Shown here piece by piece: positions 36,263-49,800 of a stretch of 64,000 bases of DNA (position 1 is its first letter; every line of letters begins with the position of its first letter). Where the stretch lies: positions 2,614,427-2,678,426 of the forward strand of contig NC_066851.1 of NCBI RefSeq assembly GCF_001640805.2. Reading direction: 5' to 3'. Below the pieces are notes generated by a model. The model was not told the DNA's origin. It saw only the letters and a list, made by a program, of their open reading frames with translations, and ran no database searches. The DNA is from Lates calcarifer. Its lineage: Eukaryota > Chordata > Actinopteri > Centropomidae. The translations under genes and the position numbers were made by a program.

Positions 36263-36828
36263 CACTGCTAGTGTGGTTTAAAACTTTAAAATCTCATGGT
36301 TATTCCCAAAATAATGCACTGCTTCTTATTTCTCATAAACAAAGAAACATTATCTCAGTAGGAAATTTCCTCAGAACAACTCACAGCTAAAGATAGTGCT
36401 CAGTCCAGGCTACATTACTGAGGCCCTCCCTCGGGACTTCCTGAGCTCCGGAAATACACCGCCATGACATCAGCGTCTCCCGTTCAAACAATGAGCCTTT
36501 GTTGAGAGTGCAGCTCTGGGGAAGCTCTCACTTGCACTGCGGTCATTGAGATCCTGATAAATGACCTCTGAGGTCATTGCCAACAGTATTTGCTCAACCC
36601 TCAGCCTCCTTCAACCCTGCATAACTATGAATGACCCCCCCCCAATCCCTCAGCATATAGAAAGCTGTTCTGACGCAGTAACTATATGTCAGAGGGCCAC
36701 TGTAGATGAGTGTGAAGGGCAAGTGGTCTGCTGTAGGAGTGAGAGATTAGAGGTAGTAAATGGACTGCTAGGCCACATGTAACATTTATGGAGGAATGAC
36801 ATATGTGCTAGTATCCATCTGATGCTTG

Positions 36829-36829
36829 C

Positions 36830-36864
<35 letters not shown>

Positions 36865-36876
36865 GGTGTGCGCGCT
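36829..36876. repeat. Compound (GT)n(GC)n tract
   Basis: About 12 GT units then GCGCGCGC and mixed GT/GC, an alternating purine-pyrimidine tract of Z-DNA-prone type. Confidence 0.9.
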
Positions 36877-37361
36877 TATCCAGCGATTAAGTTACAATCT
36901 ATAGAAGCTGAATAGCTGACCTAGGTACTTTGTATGTCATGCCTTCTCACTCCCCATCAATACCTTCACCTTTTATCCTACAATGTCACATGCACACACA
37001 TACACAAGAGTGATACAGGCTGCTCGTGGGTCGAGCAGCACTAATGCAGAGCACTCACAACTCTACTCCGCTTCCATCAGAAGACCATTTGTAAGCCAGA
37101 GAGGAGCACTTCACCTCCCTAGATGTTCAGGAAGAGCACACTAAGACGTCTGACTGCTTTAAAGCCAGACAGGAGCATTGACACTGGGTGATTCTGCAAA
37201 ACCCACGATGAACCTCTGTGACATTTTTTTAATTAATGCCTGTGTGTTGAAACTTCGTGCTTGGAGCAATATTCTGTGTGTGGTTAATTAAAGTTTAGTT
37301 TAGTAAGGATTGTGGTTATAGCTAATAAATTATGGTCAAGGTGTAATCAGAGTTAGGCAAC

Positions 37362-37601
37362 TACCGTAATTTCTGGACTATTGAGCGCAGCTGAATATAA
37401 GGCGCACCCACTAAATTTAAAAAGAAAAAAAAAATTACATATACAGTCCGCATTTGTCTATAAGCTGCAGGTGTCTAAATGTTTTTGCGGCATGAGGCTC
37501 GTCAGCCCGTAAAAATCTATAAATTAGCCGCATCATTGTTTAAGCTGCAAGGTTCGAAGCGTGTGAAAAAAGTAGTGGCTTATAGTCCGGAATTTACGGT
37601 A
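37362..37601. mobile_element. MITE-like element with TACCGTAA... inverted ends
   Basis: Begins TACCGTAATTTCTGGACTAT and ends ATAGTCCGGAATTTACGGTA, giving 20-bp terminal inverted repeats with two mismatches in 240 bp. Inside are further palindromic GGCGCA/TAAGCCGC-type segments. This end sequence is widespread in fish genomes as a non-autonomous DNA element; I do not assign a superfamily. It sits inside a bach2 5' intron. Confidence 0.8.
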
Positions 37602-37984
37602 ACCCACTTGGTTTGGAGAAAACTGCCATTGTAGAGGAGAACTGTGCGCAGATCTACAGTAAAAAGAACAAAACTGAAGCAGGTGGGTCTGTTAACAGAC
37701 AGTCAATTACAGATAGGTCATTTGCCTTTATTTTCTGTTCCATATAGATTTCTAATAAGTAGTGTTTCTTACCCACAACTCTTTTAAGTAATGTCACAGT
37801 ATTCCCGGACCGTTGTAATAACCTAAGTGAGTTCAGAATTAATACAGATAGAAAGAACAGCCACAACGATGAAGTAAAAAAAACCCAGCTGTAATGAAAA
37901 GAAGTATTCTTTAACCAGAAACACTACTGACTGAACTGGTTCTTTACAAGGCACCTGACATTTACCCATCCTCCCTCACTCACT

Positions 37985-37994
37985 CACACACACA

Positions 37995-38027
<33 letters not shown>

Positions 38028-38028
38028 T
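37985..38028. repeat. (CA)n microsatellite
   Basis: About 21 CA units with one TA break. Confidence 0.95.
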
Positions 38029-41000
38029 AGTGGCATCAAAGCTGTCATTCCCATTGGGAGTAATTTAGGGTTCAGGCTATGTCCTGATCTCGCGAGAGTT
38101 AACAACATACAGATGGTATGAACATGAGTGCTCTGAAACGCTCTGCTTTAACATGTTCGTGCAAAACACTGCTAACACTAACACTGAGCTTCATTCTATA
38201 TAAGAAGTTTACTCAGAGGAATGTGGAATATAACATAGAGCAGTTAGTTAAGTTAATCTGCAGGGAAAGCAGCGCTGCTGCCTTCAGTCTCTGAGGTGAG
38301 AGCACACATCATGGCTGAACTAGCTCCATAGGTTCATTGCTTTTGTTTTCATCTCAGTGGAGGTTGAAATTACACTGGAATCTTTAAGCTTCATGTGCCC
38401 ACGCTGGAGTGGAAATGTAAACTAACATACACAAAACTGTACCAGTACTGCCACCATGACTCAATATTAAAGTCAGTGTGGAGGTGTCTTAAAAGCCATT
38501 AGAAAGCATAGTAAAGCAGCTGGGAACATCCTCAACATCTCTCTTGTACAATCTTTTTCCACATCAGACACACAGTTGTGCTTGACTGTGCATCTTTTTT
38601 TTTCTTGAAAATATTACTGTCCCAGTGAACAGTAACATTTTAGGTCTACAAGAACTACTTTGGTGTTCTCTGGTTGGTGAGGGGACCTGAGGATGAATTT
38701 TATCAGGCAGATAGTACTACAACACAGGATTTAACAGCCTTGTCACAGTTCTAACAATCAGGTAAACTACTTCTGAGACACACGGTTTAGCAGGAACTGT
38801 CTGTGTCAGTGCTGCAGACAGATGCACAGTTCTTCAGAGTCTGTTTGAAGGCGAAAGGCTTCACGCGCATCACTGGACTTTAGGTTTTAGGGTCAGGTTG
38901 AGGCAAATTTAAGCATGTAAGGGTCATCAGATTCTGAGTCTCTTCATATTCCAAACACTGACTTTTGTTCATTTGTGTATCTTGATGGAGAGAAGCTGAA
39001 AATAGTGCCCTATTCTGTTTATTGAGTCAAGAATTATTTACAATTTTAGCATGCCTTTTAATGCAGTGCTGATGTCAGTCTGAGCAGGACTGTCAGTGGA
39101 AGATCCATTATTACATTCCACAAGAATTATTGGCAAAATCACTCTACAACTACTGTCCACACTGTGGAGAATATTCATATAATCAGTATCCATGATTCAA
39201 AGTCAAGATGCTGCCGTTTTCCAGCAACAGCATCAAGCCAAAGAGTTCTGCACACACCTTCCCCCTGGCACCACCAGACTTTCTGTAAAGGCTGTAAAAA
39301 CAGAGACGTTACCACTGTTTCTTGTTTTAATAAAAATTTTGGAGCTTGTTTTGATCTAGCACACTGTTCTGTTTCTCTGCAGACTCTCCGAGCATGAGCT
39401 ATATTTAGGAGATTTATCAGTATCAGCAAGACCTTTTCTTCCTGGACCATATGTAGATTTTCACAGGGCAGTTACACTGCAGAGGAACAGTGGTGAGCAC
39501 TGTCGGAGAAAAAGAAGGAACTCCACTTTGGTGCTTCTGCTTCCTTTTCCACATGAAAATAACCGACATCAGTCACTCATCAGCACATCCAATCACACAA
39601 AGATCACCATGCTTTAGCTTTTAAATGGGGGCCAGTGTAAATACATAATATGAATTATATAGTATGTTCAGACCTGGGGTAAGGCCAAATGTGTCACATA
39701 CAAACTGGAAAAATCATTTTTGAGAGGGTGAAAAAGCTCTCAGATGCAAAATGAGTCATAAAGGCAGGGATGTTGAGCAAAGGATTATTTCATCTCCTTT
39801 ACAAGTCAACACAGTGTAGGCGTGAAAATGAAAGTACACATGTGGGCTGCTAAACGCCCACAAAGTTTCCATAAGGGACATAACTGGCAGATTAACATCA
39901 CCGTTATGAAATACAGTGAATTCTTTCAGTGTTTCAAATGTTTTGCATTGCAGGGAAACCAAAAGCAGCTTTATACTACTGGAATTGTAACAGACAGCGT
40001 GGAGTCATACTCCAGCAGAAGAAGCTTCAGTGACTCAGATGTTGATCTCATCCATACACTCGGGGCTGTCCTGAATACTTTTCCCATGTTCCTGTGCAGT
40101 ATGTCGTTTGGCATATCACTTCCCTGACATCTCCTCCTGTTGTCACACTGAACACTGCAGTGACGCCACTGTCCCTATTAATCCAAAACCACTGAAAAGT
40201 CTGTCCCAGTCCTCTGGATTTTATTTCACCTGTTTGACGGTAACGGATGTAGCAGAAGAGGACTTTCCCTCCCCAGGGAGATCCTCCATGGTCATCTGTG
40301 TTTCCTGACACTTCCATTCCCTCCTTTCAGCTGGGAGGCTGGACTGACATCACTTTGCCTTAGGGCAGCTAGAGAAGCGTAAATTGGATCAGGCTTGTCA
40401 GGTTTCAGGGAAAGTGAAGCTAGGTTTTGCTGTGTGAGTCATGCCCAGGATGGAATGCTGCAGAAATTAAAATTCACTACACTGGGAAGGCAGCCAAGTC
40501 CAACAGAAATGAAGCAATAGGATCAAAACAAAAAAGAAAAACACATTTGACTGCAGATATAAGCTCTCAGTGTTTACTACTTGGATTAAACATGATGCAG
40601 CCTACAGTCATGTAGCAATTAGGAGCAAGCGTTTTTATCCAAATGCTAAACTAAAGCCATGTTTGTTTGTTAGTTTGTTTTAAATGAATACTTTAAAAAG
40701 CACGGTCGGCTCGATAAAATTGAGTTTTAAATTTCAGGTAATCACAGTGTGTCTAATTTTACCACAGCACAACATCATGCAATGAGTGTAACTTGCTGCA
40801 TTGTTAACTTGTTTACCAATTCAGAGTGGTCCAATCCTGCCATGCAAGAGTGTGTTCTTCCCATTACATACTGTTTGTCATCATCTCACTTGTATCCTGT
40901 AACAACACGCTCACACCACCATAGCCCCTTGCTTTGTTCTATATTAAGTCTGAATGCTATCTTAAAGCTAGCCACATGGTTGGAAAGCATGACAGAGTGC

Positions 41001-41390
41001 TTGTTTATCACCTCTACTGCTGTAATCCTTCATAGCACACAAACCCTAATTGCATCACATCAAAGCCACAGCCATGTCCTCTCTCCGCAGCAGACATGGA
41101 GATGATTGTGAGAGCATGTTAATCTGTCTCGACAGGTGGAACCTCCACAACATCAAGCAGCCTTTGCAGCTTCATTGGCTCTGTTACATCAGCCAACAAA
41201 CAGCTTCAATGGCTTTACTCAGACCACAAAATGCCTCACTAAATACTAGGGTCCCACCATTAAACAGCTTGTACTTATGGATCCTGCTCTGATTCCTAGT
41301 AGATGAGGTTGCACTGGTTCTGGTTCAAAGTTCAGTTTAGGATCTGAGAGTATCAGTGCAACCAGCAGAAATGCTGCTCTGTCCTCAGTA

Positions 41391-42235
41391 GGCATGATGA
41401 TATACAATTTTATCGCCCATCGCAATGAAAAACACTCGCAAGAAGTTGATCATAATGATTTTCCATCATCGAGCTAATCGTGAACGGCGATAATCGTTAA
41501 TATCCTCATGAGTGACTTGCAAAAAAGCTTTGTAGCTTGCCTACAAACACTCCTGCATTGATTTATACTGAACTACCACAAGGGGGAGCAGCATCTTTCC
41601 AATCATTCCAAAACACTAAGCCTGTCACCATGGCTGAAACCTTGGTTTGCCCAAATACTATGAATTCCAAAACATAGAACTCCAGGTAAAATTAACTAAC
41701 ATTACTTAACATAGCAAGTGTTGATTCAATTATACTAACGTTAACATTTATCTAAATGTTTGTTACATTATGATGCTGTTTCAGTCAGTGGTGAATTAAG
41801 CTAACGTTAGCCAGATAACATTAGCTATGCAGTTAAACAGCAAATAGCTCCTGCTGTCTCAGGCCAGAGCAAAGCTGCTGTCTCCAGCAAATTGACTCTA
41901 TTTTACTACAGTTTTTCCTTTCAATGTTAACCATAACATTAATTTGACCACAGCCCATAAGGAACAGGTCAGATCATTTAGAATTTATTTACTTTGACAG
42001 AAAAACCATCTTCTCATTTAGCCTGTTGTATTTATTTTCCTTTACTTCTGCAGGGGGACCCCATGATTTAAATGACCTACCTACCCACCTAATAAAAATG
42101 TTTGTTTCTTTCCCAAATGTGATTTAAAGTGATTTCACTGTGTTTAAGAGTCAATTTAAGAGTTTGAAGCATTTTTTTTATTATTATTGTGATAATATTG
42201 TTTATCACAGTTACTTTGGCCAGAATAGTCATGAC
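41391..42235. mobile_element. Possible remnant of a hAT-like DNA element
   Basis: AGGCATGATGATATACAATT then TTATCGCCCATCGC at the left and GTGATAATATTGTTTATCAC then AGTCATGACA at the right are sequences I associate with a degraded fish DNA transposon. The inverted ends match poorly and no transposase frame remains, so this is tentative. Confidence 0.3.
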
Positions 42236-43010
42236 ACATCCCAGCTTATTGCTGGTTAAGGTTGAGGCTATGACTTGAGTTAGAGTCTACCAGTAAAGGA
42301 GGTGGGATTTGTAAGCATCATGAACATCCTGTTCCCAAAATAGAAAACTGTTGACATTTGCAACGTGTATATTTAAAAATGGAACAGAGTCTTTCTCAAT
42401 GGAATGTTGTGGTGTGGTGTTGAGGTACAACTAATATTATGGTTTATTCAATATTTTTGTTTTAAGCAGACCTTAACAAACCCCATTTCCCATATGCCAT
42501 CACAGGGTAAACACCACAGCTCTACAGAAGAGGTGAGCCCATAGGTCCATTTACTTTATGTGACCTGGACCTGGATCATTCAGCTTATCTTCATTGTAGA
42601 GGCTAATCTACTCTCAGGGCTCCAGATGGAAAGTGGTCTGTCAGAGCCATAGATGATTGAATTCAAATGTCTAGTTTTGTTTGAAAATATTTGTCCAAAA
42701 TCTGTTTCAGCTCAACAATACTAATGTAGTCTATTTTTTATTATTGTTTAAAGTGAAGCCATGATTTAGGCTACCAGTCCTCACCCTAATACAGACAGCA
42801 CCTTCCTTGAATTATTGCACAGTCTGACAGCATAGGAAGATACCAGTCATCCATAGGATCAGAGTATGCATCTGTTGTTGTTCTGTCAGCAGGATGCCAG
42901 CTTTCCTCAGCACACCTCTTCATTTATCTTATTCTCATTCTGCATCAGCTGTGTCCCTCAGACACTCTGATGTAAAGCTCTGTGAGCTTAACAAAAGATT
43001 TAGCTTTAGC

Positions 43011-43929
43011 TTAGCAACCCCAACATGGAATATAATAATTTAAGCAATGCCCAAAAAAGCTGACCATCATCTCACCATCTGCCCCCCCTGTCTGCACCAA
43101 TGACCGCCAGCCATGCCAGATGGGTTGCCAGATCTGTGGCAAGATTATGCACCAGATAAACCAGGAATGCCAGCAATGCTCTGTGAGAGCCTGGAGTGGT
43201 GAGGGGAGATGTCTGGGTTTTGTTGTTGGTAATTTGGATTGGACTTTTTTGGAAAATGGCACTTGGTTAATGCTGTTAAAATGCAACCTAAAATCCCTAA
43301 TTGGTACGGTAACATCATCCAAAGTGGGAGGATACAAATGTTCTTGTGGACAGATTGTCTCCTCATCAGGAATTCTCAGTGTGTCTCTCAGAGGTCCAAA
43401 CAATAGCTGTTCAAATCTGTTCGAAGACACAAATATGCGACAGTAGCTTGGCGCTTGATGAAGTCCTTTCATGTCAGGAACGCCATCTCTCGCACTGGGA
43501 TTAGAAGACGGCTTTCTGTCATGACAAATTTGCTGCTGGTGACACTTTTCATTGTTTCAAGGTATGAACAGATGGATCCATGAAATATTGAATGAGCAAC
43601 AGTATTCTTTTCAACATGTAGGCCAGGTCTATTTCAAACCAAAAGAAATGTTCTGGAATATATTGCTGCACACTGATTGACTGACTGGTAAGACGGTGAG
43701 TGAAGCAAAAATCTATTTGATGCCAGATGTACCAATTATTTGCATAGAAGCAGCAAAGACTTCGTGTATGGCTTGTTACATTTAACATTTCAGTATTTGG
43801 AGCCACTGCAACAGTGGACAGAGTATCTCTTCCACAATCCAGAGGAATTCTACCACTGACTGAAGTAAAACCAAAATATGAATGGGTGACTAAAAACATT
43901 TCATATTCATTCACGTCCACACTGGCCAC
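43011..43929 (-). other. Unidentified open frames, possibly a decayed transposase
   Basis: Two - strand open frames (43472-43011, 153 codons; 43929-43549, 126 codons) lie close together. The first contains RFEQLLFGPLRDT and TICPQEHL, faintly like the N-terminal part of Harbinger-type transposases, but the similarity is too weak to call. No splice-supported host gene is evident. Confidence 0.2.
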
Positions 43930-44248
43930 ATTTATATAGGGACCTTGTTCGCAGCACTACAGGCTCACTCTGACAGCAGCTTAGGAACAAAGCTCTAAAT
44001 CTGCCTGGTTCCCTCGCTGGTTGACAAATCTTTTCTTATTTTCTTTTGGATAACAAAAACAGTTATCCTAATAAATATAACTGTGGTAGCTGAGTAAAAA
44101 ATTACTCAACTGGCACAAGGAAATAAATATGTCAAAATCATTTCATTGTGGAACACTACTTGCACTTCCTGAAATTAAAGAAAGCAGTCTTTAAATATTA
44201 AGCAGTCACAAAATCAAAACTGTCAACATGAGGTTAAATATGGATTAT

Positions 44249-44463
44249 TCATCCATCCATTATCTGGATACTACTTATCATGACATTGGGCGAGAGGCAG
44301 GGTACACCCTGTACAGATCACCAGTCTATCACAGGGCTGACATGTAGAGACAAACAACCATGAACCTGCATGTGTTTGGACTGTGGGAGGAAGCTGGAGA
44401 ATCTGGAGAGAACCCACACAGGCGCAGGGAGAACATGGAGAACAGCTCTGGGTGGACCAGGGT
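44249..44463 (+). mobile_element. LINE-tail type dispersed repeat
   Basis: ATCCATCCATTATCTGGATA, CATTGGGCGAGAGGCAGGGT then ACACCCTG, GACTGTGGGAGGAAGCTGGA and GAGAACCCACACAGGCGCAG are the hallmark phrases of a repeat common in percomorphs, probably the 3' end of a non-LTR retrotransposon. A reverse-orientation copy is at 52689-52965 and short pieces are near 16025 and 19286. Confidence 0.75.
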
Positions 44464-46214
44464 TCACTTGCTTTGAGGTGACATTATTTAATCAGTGTTA
44501 CTCTTCCATTTTAAAACTCAAGTTTTATTATTCATCATTTAAAGACATAAAATAAGTACTATTATATCAAAAATTCTGAGACTTGGTTACAGAACCCTTT
44601 TTAAACATCCTAAATCATTCATTTACTACTGGCATCATACTCCCATTACTAAGACATGCCAACATTTATTTAATGCTGTCCAGAAGATTGCACCTCTAAC
44701 AGACCCATCTCACTGCTTAAGGTTGCCCCAAAAGAAGTTTGATGTCTCATATAATTAAAGAAGACCAAAGAGGCTTTATTAAAGGCCACAACTTATAATA
44801 TCAATAGATCACTAGATGTGATTCAGATATGTTAGCAGTGGTCAGCAGATGGATCAGATATTAATGGCTTACTCAGATATTAAATGCCATGAGGCCAAAC
44901 AAATATTATGTATCCAGACATGGCCTTTATTTGTTTCTATCAGATATGAGATTGTATTACCAAAAAAAACTTGTTAGATGATTTGAATTCATCACTGTCT
45001 TATACAACAATGGTAGGGGCTGTTCTGCTGTTGGTATTCAGGAGCTGGGACAGTCCTAGAAGAAGGATACAACTCCTCAAACTGAAAACTGCTTCTGTCC
45101 CAAATGATAAAAATACTGGAAGCTATGAAATGTCATGTTGAGAACTGAGCCTGTATTTGATCCAGTATCTCCTCTCCTTTGGTCTTCCTAATATGCACAT
45201 TACTAAGGTTGTTTAATGTCTGGATCTTGTGTGAAAGGAATAATATTTTACCTCTGTGAATAGCCAGTAAGACTGCCACAGTCTCTGGTTAGAACAGGAT
45301 AATAATGAATCATATTCCTCTGGGCTTCATAACTTATCTAATACACTTCAAAGGTCAAGACCACTCATTTTAACAAACTGTGGAAGGCTTTCCTATCAAG
45401 TATATGAGATGCTAAGACCAAGCTATAGTGTTTGCTGTCCTATTGTGATAAGTGACAGTGAAAATGATGTGTGAAAGATGTGCCTGCACAGAGGGTTTTT
45501 ATTCCATTTTCTTTGTGCAACATTTGAAATAGCTTTTATCTTTTTTGTCTTTCCCTTGTTAAAAGGAAAACATTAAAAGTGTCAATTGAAAACCACATGG
45601 TGCGATTTGTGTGCAAAGCATTCATCTATTAAAAATAAAGCCACATGTTATAGATAAATACCACCTGATATCATGAGACATATTGAAAGAGCAAGTGTAG
45701 AAAGAGTTTACCAAGCAGACAGAGAGAGGGACGTATGGACAATAGGAAAGGAAGGGAAAGAGACAGATAGAGGGGGAGCTCCACCAGACACCCAGAGGCC
45801 AGTTTCCCCTCGAGCTTCTCGAGCTGCGCTATACCTCCTGGGACAGTCTGTACTCATCACCTCTGCACACACAGTCAGGCTGCCCTCCATCACTACCTCT
45901 TACCTGCACATCTGGACACACACAAATCTAACAGCGAATGATGCAGTTTTTACACAGTCATCAAGCAGTGTCCTTGACAGACAACAGCAGAGCAGAAGAA
46001 GAAGAAAATACTGCAGGAAGAAAACAAGCTCTCCTCATCACACGCAACTGTGATTGTTAGCTTTTGCAAATCAAACACTACATGCTGCCATGGAGATTTT
46101 GTTTAATACACTTTGCTGTTTGCATCATTTGCCATGCTGTCTCAGTGTGTGACATTCTTACACTCGCTGCTCTGACGCTTTAACACAGAAACTCTCAATG
46201 GATCCACAAAGAAG

Positions 46215-46216
<2 letters not shown>

Positions 46217-46267
<51 letters not shown>
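46217..46267. repeat. (CA)n microsatellite
   Basis: About 25 uninterrupted CA units. Confidence 0.95.
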
Positions 46268-46269
<2 letters not shown>

Positions 46270-48429
46270 CATTCGCTTAGTCAAGGTTAATCCATCTGCT
46301 CCCTAGTGGTCATCGTAAGGCACAACAGTGTCTCCATTACCAAACACCGGACCAGGGTCAGTCACTCAGGGCCGGTGCTTTGCATCTCTGACACCACGTC
46401 CATATCCCTCATTTTCCCTGTTTCCTGATTAATGCAAATTCAGCACTTCATTTGTCACTTCATGTTTTGATAAATACAGTATAGAACATGGATTTGATCA
46501 GAAGTCGCTGACGTCCAGAGGCTCAGAGGATATGATCTGATCACAGAACCACACAGAAGCAATCAATACTTCTGCAAAGAAATTCATCTCTGTTTAAAAG
46601 ACTGTTTTACAAGTGAAAACTTGATTTCAAGGTATAAAGGCAGAAATGTGATCACCTTGAACATTTCATTCTGAACGCTGTCTGTGTAATATTATGAGAG
46701 CTAAAACATGGCTGCATGTTTTGAGAAATGACTGGCACTAATGGAAGATGTAAGCAGATAACAGTTACTTGGCTTAAACATGCAGAATCACTGGTATGGT
46801 CCTTTAAGACATTTCACAAAAGTCAGCTCTGTCCTGTGCCTTCTACTTCCACTTCCATCTTCCACTCCATTTTTCATTACTCTCTGCTTTCTGACTTACA
46901 TACTGTACAATTTTCTGATTAATCAATAAAATAATTAGCCACAGCTCTAATTTAAACAATACCAATGGTCTGTTGTCACTCAGCAAGTGTAGGTGCAAGT
47001 GTCCATATCAAGAATTTTTGCAGACTAATTTCTTTGAAGTGTTAAAGCTGGTTACTTCACTATGTGTTACATAGCGGGGAGAAACAGTCGATTGAAAAGT
47101 AGTTATTTTCAGGACTGAACGCCTCCACACAGACCACAGAAGACACATTTCACTCCCCTCACAGAATGTAAACCACCGGCTGTTCTTCCATTCAGCAGTG
47201 CTACTGCATACCTACACACACAATGAGTAGATGGCACTTCATGCTCTGCCCTTACCCAAACACATCATCATGTGCTCACTATTTTTTCTTTTTGCAGACA
47301 TACTCTAGTCAACTTATTTTACAACAGATTTAATTTGTGAAGTACTGACTTTATGAATTCTACTGATTCAACTGTGCTTAGTAGAATACACACACCCAAA
47401 CACACACATACAACATATACATATGCATGCATACAGATGCTTACATAATCTGCTAAGCACTGTTTTTTAACATTTAAATAGAATCATCAGTTTAAAGCCA
47501 CATCTTATTTTCTTTTTTGTCTTTCAGTTCTTACTTTGGCGCCATCCAGTGGCAGTATCAAGAATGCCAGTGAGGTAGTGCAGTGCAGGTTTGCGCTTTT
47601 ATTTGGAACCCATATTCACATTGGGTGCCCTATGCTACAGCATTTCAGCAGTTTAGTATTACATTTCAATAAAGCTGGGAGACTTGCAAGAGACAGATTT
47701 TTTTAAATAAACATTAATGCACTGGTGGCCAAGACCTAGCTTTTAGTCCATTGTATGGGTCCAAAACACTGTATGCCACGCTTCCCATGATGCATCTTAA
47801 GAACATCATTTGTCTGAACACATTAACTGTTTTGACAGGATGGGCAGTATCTCCTCATGAGAGGAAAACTGGCCTTGATGTGTAAAACCAGTGGAGTGTC
47901 CCTATAATAATTCTGAATTTTCAGTAAATTGTCCCTTTATGTTAATATTTGTAATATTTACAACAAATATTTGAGAAATATTTCAGTCATCTTTGCTCGG
48001 GAACTGTCTGCAGCTTAAGTGGTAGTGGTAAATATTTCATTGGCCTCAGTCAACTCTCATCTGCTCCATTCAGCTGAACTGTACGTAAACCCTGAGAGTG
48101 GAGGACAGACAGAGAAGTCCTCCCACCACCACCACCCCCATTACAACAAAGTGCTGCAAATACTCTGGCTTGATTCTGCTTTCCCTTTAGGAGAGCAACG
48201 GAAAATGTAAGAGGGGAGAGTGGCTTCAATGCCTGACGGATAGAAGGATAACAAAGAGCTAATCTGTTTACAACAAGGCATGGTCACAATGGATTAAGCA
48301 AGTCATACAAACAGCCACTATTTTTCTGAGGGTGTAAATGGAAGGCTTATGAGTGTCAATTTAATAACAGAGTATTTTCTAAGTGCTACATTTATCAGGC
48401 AAAACTGTAAGAAGACCTCAGTACTCAGT

Positions 48430-48531
<102 letters not shown>

Positions 48532-49438
48532 TTAAATGAAGGTATTCTCGCTTTATTCCGAGGTAGGTGTTTACTGAACCGATTGTTCAGCGGCTGAGGG
48601 CGGGAATATGGGGGTGGGAGGCTGGGTCCTTTGTCCCTCTGCAGCCCCTTCCTCCCCCAGCAGGATAGAAGCTCCGGTTGTGGCAGCATTTATCCGCCGT
48701 GCAGAACATGTGCCCCCCCCCCAATTACTCCTCCATAGCTATGTGTTGGAGAATTTAGTAAAGGAGGAGGACGTGGTTAGCTAAGAAATGACAAGAAGAC
48801 TCATGTAAAGACCGACAACTTCCAGGCAGAACGAACGGACGTGTGTGTGTGTGTGTGTGGTCTGTCTCAGTGACACCACAACCAGCGCTGCTCGTTTGCT
48901 GACACAAGGCATCATAACCATAGGTCACTTTGAATCGGCTATCAGCAATTTTCCCTCTTTGAAATGCCGTGAGCTGGTGATGGTGTCGGTATTTTTCAGT
49001 GTTTCTGAGGAGTTAACGTCGGCGAAACAAACAGCTTAGCGAAACAGCCCAGACCAGCCTCTGTTAGGGATGAAGAGACTTAGTGTACCTAATGTCGAGA
49101 CAGGGCGACACATTGTTGAGGAAAACACATTTACGAACAACACCTAGCTAAAGCAGCATCCCTGCTAACCTGCGTGAACACTACCACAGTGTCTGAAGCA
49201 CACACGGTACAGGCACACAGCCCAACACTAATGTTTAAGAGAGTAACAGGGACACCGTGGTTAAATCAACTCCAGTGACCACAACAACAGTATTACTACA
49301 CAAACAAGTGAGCCAGTGCGAGCAGACAGATTAGCAGCAAATCCAAGGCTGACAAGCGGCTCCCGTACTCCAGTTTATACAAGCGTAGTAAAGCCCCAGT
49401 GGCTGCTCATTATCCTCGTAACACAGGAACCCACTTAC

Positions 49439-49568
49439 CCGTTTTTCCTGCTCGTTTGCGTTCCTCAGAAGTAAGAGTGAGTCCACATTGTGTGTTATCT
49501 CCGCAGCCCTCCGAACTGCTGCTTTTAATGGACCGTAGGCATCAGTCGGTGTGTGGTAGACAGGTCCT

Positions 49569-49602
<34 letters not shown>

Positions 49603-49800
49603 GGATGAAACGCCTTTTCTCCTCCAGGAGCTGCATTGTTGACATTGGCTTCCTGACGTCATGCTGGCCCTCATTCACAACAACGGCCGAGCCCCCCTGC
49701 TCCTCCGCTGATGGAGCCCCCCTCCCCACCCCACCCCCGCCTTGACTCGGCGGTGCAGCGACGTTTGGTGACGCTCTCACAACGACACACAACCGCTGTG
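49439..49800 (-). other. bach2: Putative non-coding first exon of bach2
   Basis: On the - strand the sequence ...GAGCAGGAAAAACG is followed by G|GTAAGTGGG, a strong 5' splice site at 49439/49438, inside the CpG-rich block and in the right orientation. The next coding exon begins with an acceptor just before the bach2 ATG. The upstream exon limit is unknown. It contains a (CA)n run (49601-49571 on this strand) and a short upstream open frame starting ATGTCAACAATGCAGC. Confidence 0.5.
49571..49601. repeat. (GT)n microsatellite in the putative bach2 first exon
   Basis: About 15 GT units; transcribed as (CA)n if the exon assignment is right. Confidence 0.9.

Larger units (their letters stand above)
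48600..49800 (-). promoter_or_regulatory. bach2: CpG-rich region, probable bach2 promoter
   Basis: CpG dinucleotides, rare elsewhere in the window, cluster here, most densely at 49300-49800. A perfect palindromic CRE (TGACGTCA, 49654-49661) and a C-run block (49717-49738, G-rich on the bach2 strand) lie 200-300 bases upstream of the consensus donor at 49439. No TATA box is obvious, which is normal for CpG promoters. The start site cannot be fixed. Confidence 0.6.

Noticed and set aside
45673..46053. 126-codon + strand open frame
   Set aside because: No domain, no splice context, low-complexity Arg/Ser-rich end; treated as chance.
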